Shown: piece after piece, positions 36,131 through 42,676 of the stretch
Layout of the letters: the number at the start of each line of letters is the position of its first letter
Numbering within the stretch: position 1 is the stretch's first letter
Notes under the pieces: model-generated
Told to the model about the DNA's origin: nothing
The model's database searches: none
What the model saw: the letters and a program-made list of their open reading frames with translations, nothing else
Translations under genes and position numbers: made by a program
From: PVC group bacterium
GTDB taxonomy: Bacteria > Verrucomicrobiota > Kiritimatiellia > CAIKKV01 > CAITUY01
Assembly (NCBI GenBank): GCA_945870225.1
Contig: CAMBRF010000002.1
Span: 62,001-126,000, forward strand
DNA length: 64,000 nucleotides
Direction of reading: 5' to 3'

Positions 36131-36154
36131 CAAAGGGACAGACAATATGTTGAT
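36131..36154 (+). repeat. Dispersed repeat CAAAGGGACAGACAATATG
   Basis: Identical over 24 bp to 32151-32174. It stands 54 bp upstream of the DUF2164 gene. No transposase is nearby. Confidence 0.5.
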
Positions 36155-36208
36155 GTTGAGCACGGGATGGCGAATCAGGCTGGTAGACAAGTTTTGAGGT
36201 GATAATCC

Positions 36209-36502
36209 ATGGCAATCGAACTGAGCAAACAGGAAACCGACGGCATCATCCACTCCCTTCGAAAGTACTTCGGGGAGGAATTGGAGCAGGACATCAGTGA
36301 AATGCAGGCGAGGTTCCTCCTGGCCTATGTCCTGAAGGAGATCGCCCCCTTCGCCTACAACAAGGGTGTCAAGGATGCCGAGGCTTTCCTCCTGTCGAAA
36401 CTTGAGGACTTGCCGGCCAATTGTTTCGAGGATGGGATGACCTATTGGAAAAGAAGCGGAAATAGCAGAAGCGGCAGGCAACCATCGCTGAGCACAGGAT
36501 GA
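36209..36502 (+). CDS. DUF2164 family protein
   Basis: 97 residues. IELSKQETDGIIHSLRKYF and the FLLAYVLKEIAPFAYNKGVKDA block match DUF2164, a small helical family of unknown function. GAGGTGATAATCC precedes the ATG. The last 20 residues are basic and Ser-rich, beyond the usual domain. Confidence 0.85.
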   Translation: MAIELSKQETDGIIHSLRKYFGEELEQDISEMQARFLLAYVLKEIAPFAYNKGVKDAEAFLLSKLEDLPANCFEDGMTYWKRSGNSRSGRQPSLSTG

Positions 36503-36668
36503 TCATGGAGCCGTTTCCTCAGTAATGCTGGACTGGAACCTGTCGTCGCCAGTATTGTAACTCCGGAAGAAAAAGAGCCGCCATAGGCAGGGTTCGGGTC
36601 CTCAAAGGCTGAGGACTGATGCATCGCCTTCACCACCGACATTGGACACAGTTTGAAAGGGAGACAAC

Positions 36669-37220
36669 ATGAATACAGGCTCACGAACACCGGACCCTAT
36701 CCCGGCCACCAGCGCACCGAACCATCACCTCCGATTCCACATTCCCCACCTTCATCTGGGCTCTGTCTTCGGGAATGATTGGTTCTCACTCAAGGCCGAG
36801 TCCTTCGCCCGTTTTTTCGGAACACCGGTCTTTCTTGTGACACAGACAACTGTGGTGGCCATCTGGATTGGGCTTAATGCCGCCGGACTCACCAAGTTTG
36901 ATGTCTACCCCTTTATCCTGCTCAATCTCGCCTTCAGTCTCCAGGCAGCCTATGCGGCACCCCTCATCTTGCTTGCTCAGACTCGGCAGGCAGATCGCGA
37001 TAAGGCGCATACCGATGCCGATGCACAACATCGGGAAGCCCTCGCAAACGCAAGCGAGCAGCGCCAGGCACTCGCCGCACGGCAGGCAGCCCAGTTATTG
37101 GAGTTGCTCCAACAGAATACGCAACTGACCAATCTCGTGAAAGAGCTGAGCCAGCATATTGAGAGGCTGACCCTTGAGATGCATGGCAAAGTCGTCCATT
37201 CAGTTATAAAGGCAGGCTAA
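36669..37220 (+). CDS. DUF1003 family membrane protein
   Basis: 183 residues. Two transmembrane helices (FLVTQTTVVAIWIGLNAAGL and the PFILLNLAFSLQAAYAAPLI segment) form the DUF1003 core, followed by a long Gln/Ala/Asp-rich coiled coil (TDADAQHREALANASEQRQ). GGGAGACAAC precedes the ATG. One base separates it from the rhodanese gene, so they are one unit. Confidence 0.88.
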   Translation: MNTGSRTPDPIPATSAPNHHLRFHIPHLHLGSVFGNDWFSLKAESFARFFGTPVFLVTQTTVVAIWIGLNAAGLTKFDVYPFILLNLAFSLQAAYAAPLILLAQTRQADRDKAHTDADAQHREALANASEQRQALAARQAAQLLELLQQNTQLTNLVKELSQHIERLTLEMHGKVVHSVIKAG

Positions 37221-37221
37221 A

Positions 37222-37581
37222 ATGATCTCACTCTGGATTGGCATTGTCGTTGGGCTCCTGATCGCCTCCGCGGTGTTGGTGAAGATTCTTGCCAGGGCAT
37301 CAGGGGCGACCAGCGCCGACGTAAAAGAGAAAATCAGGCAGGGAGCTGTGACCATTGATGTCCGCACCCCATCCGAATACCAATCCGGGCATTACACGGG
37401 AGCGAAGAACATCCCCTTGCAGGAATTGCAGGGCCGTCTGACCGAAATTGGGGGTAAGAACAAGGCCATCGTGATTTATTGCGCGTCCGGGATGAGGAGC
37501 GCCGAAGCCGTCAAGATTCTGACCGCCGCGGGTTTCACGGATGTGACCAATGCCGGCGGGTTGAGCAACCTGAAGCAGTAG
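37222..37581 (+). CDS. Membrane-anchored rhodanese-like protein
   Basis: 119 residues. One N-terminal transmembrane helix (LWIGIVVGLLIASAVLVKIL), then a rhodanese domain with TIDVRTPSEYQSGHYTGAKN and active-site loop YCASGMRSAEAV containing the catalytic Cys. Probably transfers sulfane sulfur or acts in redox sensing at the membrane. Confidence 0.92.
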   Translation: MISLWIGIVVGLLIASAVLVKILARASGATSADVKEKIRQGAVTIDVRTPSEYQSGHYTGAKNIPLQELQGRLTEIGGKNKAIVIYCASGMRSAEAVKILTAAGFTDVTNAGGLSNLKQ

Positions 37582-37640
37582 AAGTGTAAAGCACCGGACC
37601 AGAAAACGGATATCTGGTCGCCAAATCCAGTACGGACAGG

Positions 37641-37826
37641 ATGAAGGACTACCAGCTCAGGATGCTCGGGACTCCCGTTACCTTGGTTCTGGATACCGCT
37701 GCCACCGTAGTTGTGGTCGGAGTGTACATCTTCCTCAATGACCCGGCGGGGATGGTTTCCTTGATCGAGGCAAGTAGCGGCCACGGCGGCCATCATGGCC
37801 ATGGCGGAAGTAGACACGGTCGTTGA
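37641..37826 (+). CDS. Small membrane protein with His/Gly-rich tail
   Basis: 61 residues. One hydrophobic helix (VTLVLDTAATVVVVGVYIFL), then a tail rich in His and Gly (SGHGGHHGHGGSRHGR) that could bind metal. No family recognised and the ribosome binding site is weak. Confidence 0.4.
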   Translation: MKDYQLRMLGTPVTLVLDTAATVVVVGVYIFLNDPAGMVSLIEASSGHGGHHGHGGSRHGR

Positions 37827-37906
37827 TATAAGGATTTGTGCGTGATGCTGATAATTCTGGGCAAGCAGACAGGGATGAGCGTCATAACAGGAAGTTGGCC
37901 TATGAG

Positions 37907-38644
37907 ATGAAACTCCAGAGGCGTCATATCTTGCTCGTGCTGCTGGTGCTCAGCGTATGCGCCATCCCTTTTCGGGCACATTTGCGGCGACCGGTTGTGG
38001 CCGTCATTCAGGTCATGAAAGGGAAGAAGACCATCAGCGATCGTGTATCACAGTATGGGGAGGCGGCGCGCAAGCGCCTTGCGCCGCAGTTCGCCAATGC
38101 AAAGGTTGCCTATCCTCCCTGTGGTGTCACCCTCGTCGGTCTGAAGGCTGAGCGGACGCTTCAGGTCTGGGTGTCGGGGAACGACGGAAAATGGACACAC
38201 CTACACGACTACCCCATCCTTGGCATAAGCGGCGTGCTTGGTCCAAAGTTGAAGGAAGGCGATATGCAAGTGCCGGAGGGGCTCTACAGGGTGGAATCGT
38301 TGAACCCGAATAGCCTCTATCACCTGGCGCTACGGGTGAATTACCCAAACTCTCAAGACCGACTATGGGGCAAACAGGACGGCAGGTCGAAACTTGGGTC
38401 GGACATCATGATCCACGGGAATACAGGTTCCGTCGGCTGCCTCGCCATGGGCGACGAGGCGTCAGAGGATCTATTCGTTCTCATCGCCGAGACTGGTATC
38501 GACCATGTTTCCATCATCTTGGCTCCCGTCGATTTCCGAACACGGCAATTGCCCTCGCAGATGCCGTCGCTGCCGCCTTGGGCGGGCCAGTTATATGAGA
38601 CGATCAAGAAGGAACTGCAGAAACTAGGAGTTTCCAGCACCTGA
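37907..38644 (+). CDS. L,D-transpeptidase family protein (YafK-like)
   Basis: 245 residues from the ATG at 37907, which places a membrane anchor at the start (RRHILLVLLVLSVCAIPFR). The catalytic YkuD region reads IMIHGNTGSVGCLAMGD, with His and Cys in the usual spacing. Such enzymes form or cut meso-DAP crosslinks or attach proteins to peptidoglycan. A longer frame reaches 37838. Confidence 0.85.
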   Translation: MKLQRRHILLVLLVLSVCAIPFRAHLRRPVVAVIQVMKGKKTISDRVSQYGEAARKRLAPQFANAKVAYPPCGVTLVGLKAERTLQVWVSGNDGKWTHLHDYPILGISGVLGPKLKEGDMQVPEGLYRVESLNPNSLYHLALRVNYPNSQDRLWGKQDGRSKLGSDIMIHGNTGSVGCLAMGDEASEDLFVLIAETGIDHVSIILAPVDFRTRQLPSQMPSLPPWAGQLYETIKKELQKLGVSST

Positions 38645-38734
38645 ACGGCACGGCTTCGCTGTCCGTCATGCAGGGAGGTCACCAGAACATTCCTCTTGCC
38701 GACTAATCCTCGCTGTCGTACAGTACCAAGTAAG

Positions 38735-38763
38735 TTGGTCATATAGCCAATGATATTGGTTAT
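38735..38763 (+). promoter_or_regulatory. Palindromic operator upstream of the winged-helix gene
   Basis: ATAGCCAAT-GAT-ATTGGTTAT (38743-38763) is an inverted repeat with 8 of 9 matching pairs. A third half-site, TTGGTCAT, lies just upstream at 38735. It ends about 20 bp before the winged-helix gene start and is probably its autoregulatory site. Confidence 0.55.
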
Positions 38764-38785
38764 GAAACAGGAGATGGGGTGCGTC

Positions 38786-39115
38786 ATGATCGAAACGCTG
38801 TTGGGCTCAACCAATGCAGAGCGGGTCCTGCTTTTCCTGCTGGCCCGTGACGAAGGGTACGCCACCCAGATCGCGAATTTCTTCGATACGGACCTGTACG
38901 GCATCCAGAAGCAACTGGACAAGCTGGAGAACGGCGGCGTTCTGGCCAGCAACACCGCCGGCCGAACAAGGCTTTACCGGTTCAGTCAACGATATGCCTT
39001 CCTAAAGGAATTGCAGGCCTTGCTTCGGAAGGCGCTGGAGTCCTACCCGGCCGACGAACAAGACCGCCTTCTGATCGTTCGACGCCGTCCGAGGCGAAGG
39101 GGCAAGCCGCTATGA
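38786..39115 (+). CDS. Winged-helix DNA-binding protein
   Basis: 109 residues from ATG 38786 (AGGAG 12 nt upstream; ATG 38774 is an alternative). ArsR/MarR-like winged helix: STNAERVLLFLLARDEGYAT, recognition helix DLYGIQKQLDKLENGG, wing RTRLYRFSQRY. The basic tail (IVRRRPRRRGKPL) may add DNA contact. Overlaps the nucleotidyltransferase by 4 bp, the layout of an autoregulated toxin-antitoxin pair. Confidence 0.8.
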   Translation: MIETLLGSTNAERVLLFLLARDEGYATQIANFFDTDLYGIQKQLDKLENGGVLASNTAGRTRLYRFSQRYAFLKELQALLRKALESYPADEQDRLLIVRRRPRRRGKPL

Positions 39116-39669
39116 AGCCCGTTCGCGATATGACCCGGCTGGAACTGGCTGGTTTCGTTGCGGCGGAGTGTCGGAGACGCGACCTTAACGTGGTGCTTTC
39201 CGGCGGGTCCTGCGTGTCGATCTACAGCCGGGGGAAATACGTTTCGATGGACCTGGACTTCGTGAACGTAGCCTTCGCGAAACGGGGCCCCATCAAGGCG
39301 GCAATGGAGGCACTCGGGTTCCGTGAAGAGCATCGCTACTTCCGCCATCCCGATAGCGACATCCTCATCGAGTTCCCTCCCGGTCCCCTCGGTATCGGGG
39401 AGGAATCCGTGAGGGAGGTTCTGGAGATGGAGACTGGACTCGGAACTCTCAGGATCATCTCGCCGACCGACTGCGTCAAAGACCGACTGAGCTGGTTCTA
39501 CCATGGCCGTGACACCGAATGTCTGGAGCAGGCGGTCCTCGTGGCGCAGGACAATGAGATTGACCTCAAGGAAGTCGAGCGCTGGTCCAAGGTCGAAGGC
39601 AAGGGCGACGCCTTCGCACAGATCAAGGGCCGACTGCTGAAGCGACGAGCCGATCCGTCGAACAGGTGA
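39112..39669 (+). CDS. Nucleotidyltransferase-fold protein (DUF6036/AbiEii-like)
   Basis: 185 residues. The minimal nucleotidyltransferase motif is visible as LSGGSCVSIYSRG followed by SMDLDFV, with a third acidic residue in HPDSDILIEF. C-terminal helices (TDCVKDRLSWFYHGRD) resemble the DUF6036/AbiEii group. Coupled to the upstream winged-helix gene. Probably a toxin that modifies tRNA or another nucleotide substrate. Confidence 0.75.
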   Translation: MKPVRDMTRLELAGFVAAECRRRDLNVVLSGGSCVSIYSRGKYVSMDLDFVNVAFAKRGPIKAAMEALGFREEHRYFRHPDSDILIEFPPGPLGIGEESVREVLEMETGLGTLRIISPTDCVKDRLSWFYHGRDTECLEQAVLVAQDNEIDLKEVERWSKVEGKGDAFAQIKGRLLKRRADPSNR

Positions 39670-39735
39670 AGAAACAGGTGAAGTATGGGGGGTCTGGGCG
39701 GGTGTTCGGAAGGGTTCTGTCTGACAAATTTCCCA

Positions 39736-40017
39736 TCAGTCGTGACTCCGACTGAGGACGCGCAATCGACCCCTGTCACCGGCAATCAGCGCCTCTTTCT
39801 TGGCGTGACTCCAGCCCTTGAGCTGCCGTTCGCGGCGTGCGGCTTCTGCCTCCGTAGCGAAGTGCTCCTGGTAGACGGTCCGCTCAGGAGGGTAAGTCGC
39901 CGTATGCTGAGCGCCGATTCCGGCAACATGACGCATCAGCCTACGTTGAGGATCAATTGAATGGCCAACATAGAAGGAACCGTTGGCGCAACTGAGTATG
40001 TAAACGAACCAGCCCAT
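39736..40017 (-). CDS. GIY-YIG nuclease 1 (YhbQ-like)
   Basis: 93 residues, a single GIY-YIG domain: FVYILSCANGSFYVGHS holds both signature strands, the catalytic Arg is in DPQRRLMRHV, and the metal-binding Glu in FATEAEAARRERQLKGWS. It lies just beyond the 3' end of tRNA-Ser, separated by a hairpin and a 45-bp repeat. A deleted copy of its 3' end is at 34409. Confidence 0.9.
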   Translation of the reverse strand: MGWFVYILSCANGSFYVGHSIDPQRRLMRHVAGIGAQHTATYPPERTVYQEHFATEAEAARRERQLKGWSHAKKEALIAGDRGRLRVLSRSHD

Positions 40018-40022
40018 TCAAG

Positions 40023-40047
40023 ATGCCCTTCGACAGGCTCAGGGCAT
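40023..40047. repeat. Palindrome ATGCCCT...AGGGCAT
   Basis: 7-bp arms around TCGACAGGCTC. The core CCTTCGACAGGCTCAGG is, from general knowledge, widespread as a dispersed intergenic palindrome in environmental bacterial genomes. It sits immediately upstream of GIY-YIG gene 1. Confidence 0.6.
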
Positions 40048-40066
40048 TCTCCACGTTCCAAACTCT

Positions 40067-40121
40067 CTTGTGGCCGGCCATGAGCAAGTGAGCTTCAGCG
40101 AACGCGTCGAATGGCGGAGAG
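40067..40121. repeat. 55-bp direct repeat at the tRNA-Ser 3' end
   Basis: Matches 34445-34499 with one difference. It includes the encoded CCA and acceptor 3' strand of tRNA-Ser plus 45 bp of downstream sequence, as an attachment-site repeat would. Confidence 0.7.
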
Positions 40122-40202
40122 GGTGGGATTTGAACCCACGGTGCCCTTTAGGAGCACACAGCATTTCCAGTGCTGCGCCTTAGACCACTCGGCCACCTCT
40201 CC
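40112..40202 (-). tRNA. tRNA-Ser(GGA)
   Basis: Acceptor GGAGAGG pairs with CCTCTCC, D-arm TGGCCGAGTGGTCTAAGGC, anticodon stem CAGCA/TGCTG with loop CTGGAAA giving anticodon GGA, a long variable arm (TGTGCTCCTAAAGGGCAC) as expected for serine, T-arm GTGGGTTCAAATCCCAC, discriminator G and encoded CCA. Reads UCC and UCU. Its 5' half is duplicated at 40596. Confidence 0.96.
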
Positions 40203-40209
40203 AAAAAAA

Positions 40210-40530
40210 TCAAAAACGTTCATGCATTAGGCATGCAGGAGGCAATTCAGCTTCAGGATAGCCTGCCGCCCCAGACAATACACGGTTTACAAAAACTCTC
40301 CCAGCACCGGTTTTCAGGAACCGCTCTCTTTGCCTTGCCAGTATGTTCTCCGCATACCCCTCGGCATATCGCAGCACCCACGGAATCCCCCGTGATGTGA
40401 AGTGCGACATCCCTCTGTTATGCTGCGTCAACCTCTCGCGCGGATCGGCTGACGACCCCACATAGAGCTTCCTAAGTTTGTCACTCCATATCACGTATAC
40501 GTAAAACACGTTTGTTCCATCACCCTGCAT
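40210..40530 (-). CDS. GIY-YIG nuclease 2
   Basis: 106 residues from ATG 40530 (a GTG at 40554 would add 8). Single GIY-YIG domain: FYVYVIWSDKLRKLYVGSS, Arg in DPRERLTQHNRG, Glu region AENILARQRERFLKTGAG. It lies between the full tRNA-Ser and a duplicated tRNA-Ser 5' half, so it appears to have invaded the tRNA gene. Confidence 0.85.
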   Translation of the reverse strand: MQGDGTNVFYVYVIWSDKLRKLYVGSSADPRERLTQHNRGMSHFTSRGIPWVLRYAEGYAENILARQRERFLKTGAGRVFVNRVLSGAAGYPEAELPPACLMHERF

Positions 40531-40556
40531 GGTCCTATCGCATTTCTCCGCCACAC

Positions 40557-40595
40557 GCCCGCCTCAGGCGGGCTGGCGGATCCGCCTGTGGCGGA
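40557..40595. repeat. Tandem GC palindromes abutting the tRNA fragment
   Basis: GCCCGCCTCAGGCGGGC (40557-40573), GGCGGATCCGCC (40575-40586) and TCCGCC-TGT-GGCGGA (40581-40595) overlap in a row and end exactly where the duplicated tRNA sequence starts. They could form cruciforms that promote recombination. Confidence 0.7.
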
Positions 40596-40630
40596 CAGTG
40601 CTGCGCCTTAGACCACTCGGCCACCTCTCC
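40596..40630 (-). pseudogene. 5' half of tRNA-Ser(GGA), orphan fragment
   Basis: 35 bp identical to 40168-40202, running from the tRNA 5' end through the D-arm and ending at the anticodon loop. The break at the anticodon loop is where tRNA-targeting homing elements typically cut. Confidence 0.85.
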
Positions 40631-40702
40631 CGAAAATAGGCCGAAACCATACGAAAATACACATCGCTATGGCAAGTTGATACTATGGGGGATAAGAAGC
40701 AA

Positions 40703-40727
40703 GCGGGCCCATTGTCAGGGGGCCTGC
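40703..40727 (-). terminator. Putative terminator of the GAF gene
   Basis: GCGGGCCC (40703-40710) pairs with GGGCCTGC (40720-40727) with one mismatch, 10 bases after the minus-strand stop at 40738. The following U-run is weak. Confidence 0.4.
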
Positions 40728-40737
40728 TGAATAATGG

Positions 40738-41733
40738 TCAGTCCCTTCGGGTCGCCTCCATCAGGGCCTTGCCCAGGGAACCCATGAGCTTCTGTATTGT
40801 CTGCTTCTTTTGCTCATCACTCTCCAACACGACCGTGCCCACCCAGATCGTCACATTAATCTCAGTGCCCGCTCCGAGTTCCGCATGAGCTTCCTTCCGG
40901 ATCTGGGACAGGACAGGACCCGACTCCGCCGCGGCCATTCCGGAAAAACATAAAACCAGTCGATCCGCGCTGTAACGGGCCAGCAAATCCAAGTCCCGTG
41001 TATGCCGGCCAATAATCCGCCCCAACCCCGCCAACGCCTCATGCGCCTTATCAATGCCGTACACATCGAGAAATTTACGGAATTCCGGCATCTGGATCAG
41101 TGCCATCGTAACGGGGTACTGATGGGTAACCGAGCGCTTCAACTCGGTGTCCAGCGCCGTGACAAATGAGGAATATTTCAACGTCCCGGTGGCGTCATCA
41201 CGCGAAGAGAACTGCCGCCGCTCCTGCAGGAGCTCAAACTTGACCGTTAGACTGCCGATCAAATACCCAATCACTTGCAGATGCACAAGGTCAGACTCCG
41301 AAAACGGGGTCCCCGTATTGCGATCGCAGAAAACGTAACCCACACTACGATGGTTCTTAACCACAGGGGCCAGGACGGCGGAGGTGAAATCATGCTCCAA
41401 CTTGAGTTCCTGATACGAATCACGGTCCTCGGGCCGCTTGTCGAGCAGCAGGGGCTCCTGACTCAGCATCAAACGCTCGATCTGCGGCCCGGGGGCTTTG
41501 CGACGGAATTCCTTAGCGTAGGTGTAACTGATCTGACGCGAGATCTTGATCCGGGCTTCATTGGTATCGTCGTCGAAGAGAATCACGGCAACACTCTGCG
41601 AGGGAAAGAACACCTTCATGCTGTCGAGAATGACATGCAGCGCCTCTTCCAGAGAAAGTGTCCCATCGGCTTCCCGCAGCACGTGGACCAGCCATCCTCC
41701 CAAGGTCGGTTCAGCCGGGTTTTTCACGTTCAT
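40738..41733 (-). CDS. GAF domain protein with degenerate GGDEF domain
   Basis: 331 residues. ATG 41733 has AAGGAAGGGAGGAG upstream; an upstream frame to 41790 is less likely. GAF domain about residues 25-165 (SVAVILFDDDTNEARI, SAVLAPVVKNHRSVGYVFCD). The C-terminal half follows the GGDEF fold (DATGTLKYSSFVTALDTEL), but the signature loop reads RYSADRLVLCF instead of RYGGDEF. It cannot make c-di-GMP by the usual mechanism and may be a receptor. Confidence 0.75.
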   Translation of the reverse strand: MNVKNPAEPTLGGWLVHVLREADGTLSLEEALHVILDSMKVFFPSQSVAVILFDDDTNEARIKISRQISYTYAKEFRRKAPGPQIERLMLSQEPLLLDKRPEDRDSYQELKLEHDFTSAVLAPVVKNHRSVGYVFCDRNTGTPFSESDLVHLQVIGYLIGSLTVKFELLQERRQFSSRDDATGTLKYSSFVTALDTELKRSVTHQYPVTMALIQMPEFRKFLDVYGIDKAHEALAGLGRIIGRHTRDLDLLARYSADRLVLCFSGMAAAESGPVLSQIRKEAHAELGAGTEINVTIWVGTVVLESDEQKKQTIQKLMGSLGKALMEATRRD

Positions 41734-41786
41734 GGCACCACTCCTCCCTTCCTTGAGGTGTATCTTACCCCTGCCGACTGGACCCG

Positions 41787-42560
41787 TCAACCTTCCCTGA
41801 CCCGTTCAACATCTCCGGACCACAGGGCCTGTTCCTGGCCGTCCGCACTCCGGATCTTCAGTCGGCCCTCCCCATCGATACCCCGATACTCGCCTTGGAT
41901 CTGTCCGCCCATACCGGTCACCCGGATCAAGCGCCCCCGCAGCCAATCGTTCCGCCCCCACATCTCCCATAGCGGGCCTGTTCCCTCATGCCTGGCCTGG
42001 TCCAGCCGCAACCCCATATTTGTCAATAGTTCCTTGAGAACGAAAGTGGGATCACAGTCATGCCCGAGGGTTTCCTTAATTGAGGTTGCCGGGCGGTCAA
42101 GTTTCGCGGCGGCAAAGTCGGCGGCCGTCATGTTCACATTCAGTCCCACTCCCACCACGTAAAGCACCGGCTCCGAAACTTTCTCCACGAGCAGGCCGGC
42201 GACTTTACGCTCATCCACCATCACGTCATTCGGCCATTTCAGACGGACATCGGCAACACCCTGACCCCGCAAGGTATCCCGTACCGCCCAGGCCGCGAGT
42301 TGCCCCATATTGGGAGCCAAAGACACAAACTCCGGTACCGCGACGACCAGCGAGAACGTCAGACACTTCCCGGGTGCCGCCAGCCAGGCCCGGTCCAGCC
42401 GGCCCCGGCCCGCCGACTGCGCGGCCGCCCAGATCACATCGCCATGTTGCAGCATGGCGGCATGGTCCATGGCCCAGGTATTGGTGGACGGGAGTTCGTC
42501 AAAACGCCACACACGCCCACCCCACAACCCTGTCAGTCCTGCTCCGTCGCTGTCTTTCAT
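41787..42560 (-). CDS. birA: Biotin-[acetyl-CoA carboxylase] ligase
   Basis: 257 residues. Activates biotin with ATP and attaches it to the carboxylase carrier protein. Biotin-binding and ATP loops: ELPSTNTWAMD, SAGRGRLDRAW (GRG-R), and LKWPNDVMVDERKVAGLLVE. The N-terminal repressor helix-turn-helix is absent, so it is a ligase-only form. ATG 42560 is preferred; ATG 42587 would add 9 residues. Confidence 0.92.
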   Translation of the reverse strand: MKDSDGAGLTGLWGGRVWRFDELPSTNTWAMDHAAMLQHGDVIWAAAQSAGRGRLDRAWLAAPGKCLTFSLVVAVPEFVSLAPNMGQLAAWAVRDTLRGQGVADVRLKWPNDVMVDERKVAGLLVEKVSEPVLYVVGVGLNVNMTAADFAAAKLDRPATSIKETLGHDCDPTFVLKELLTNMGLRLDQARHEGTGPLWEMWGRNDWLRGRLIRVTGMGGQIQGEYRGIDGEGRLKIRSADGQEQALWSGDVERVREG

Positions 42561-42676
42561 GGAAGCGAGCCTACCACAGCCGCCCATTTAAAAATATGCA
42601 AACCCTGAAGAAAGGCCCTCTGCCGTTTCGAAAGAAAATCTTGCCCGGTTCCGTTTGTTACACTATACAAACGCAC

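Noticed and set aside
39685-39960. 91-codon plus-strand frame
   Set aside because: Antisense to the GIY-YIG gene at 39736 and without a recognisable domain.
34445-40121. Complete integrative element bounded by the 55-bp repeats
   Set aside because: No integrase, excisionase or phage genes lie between, so only an attachment-like repeat is claimed.
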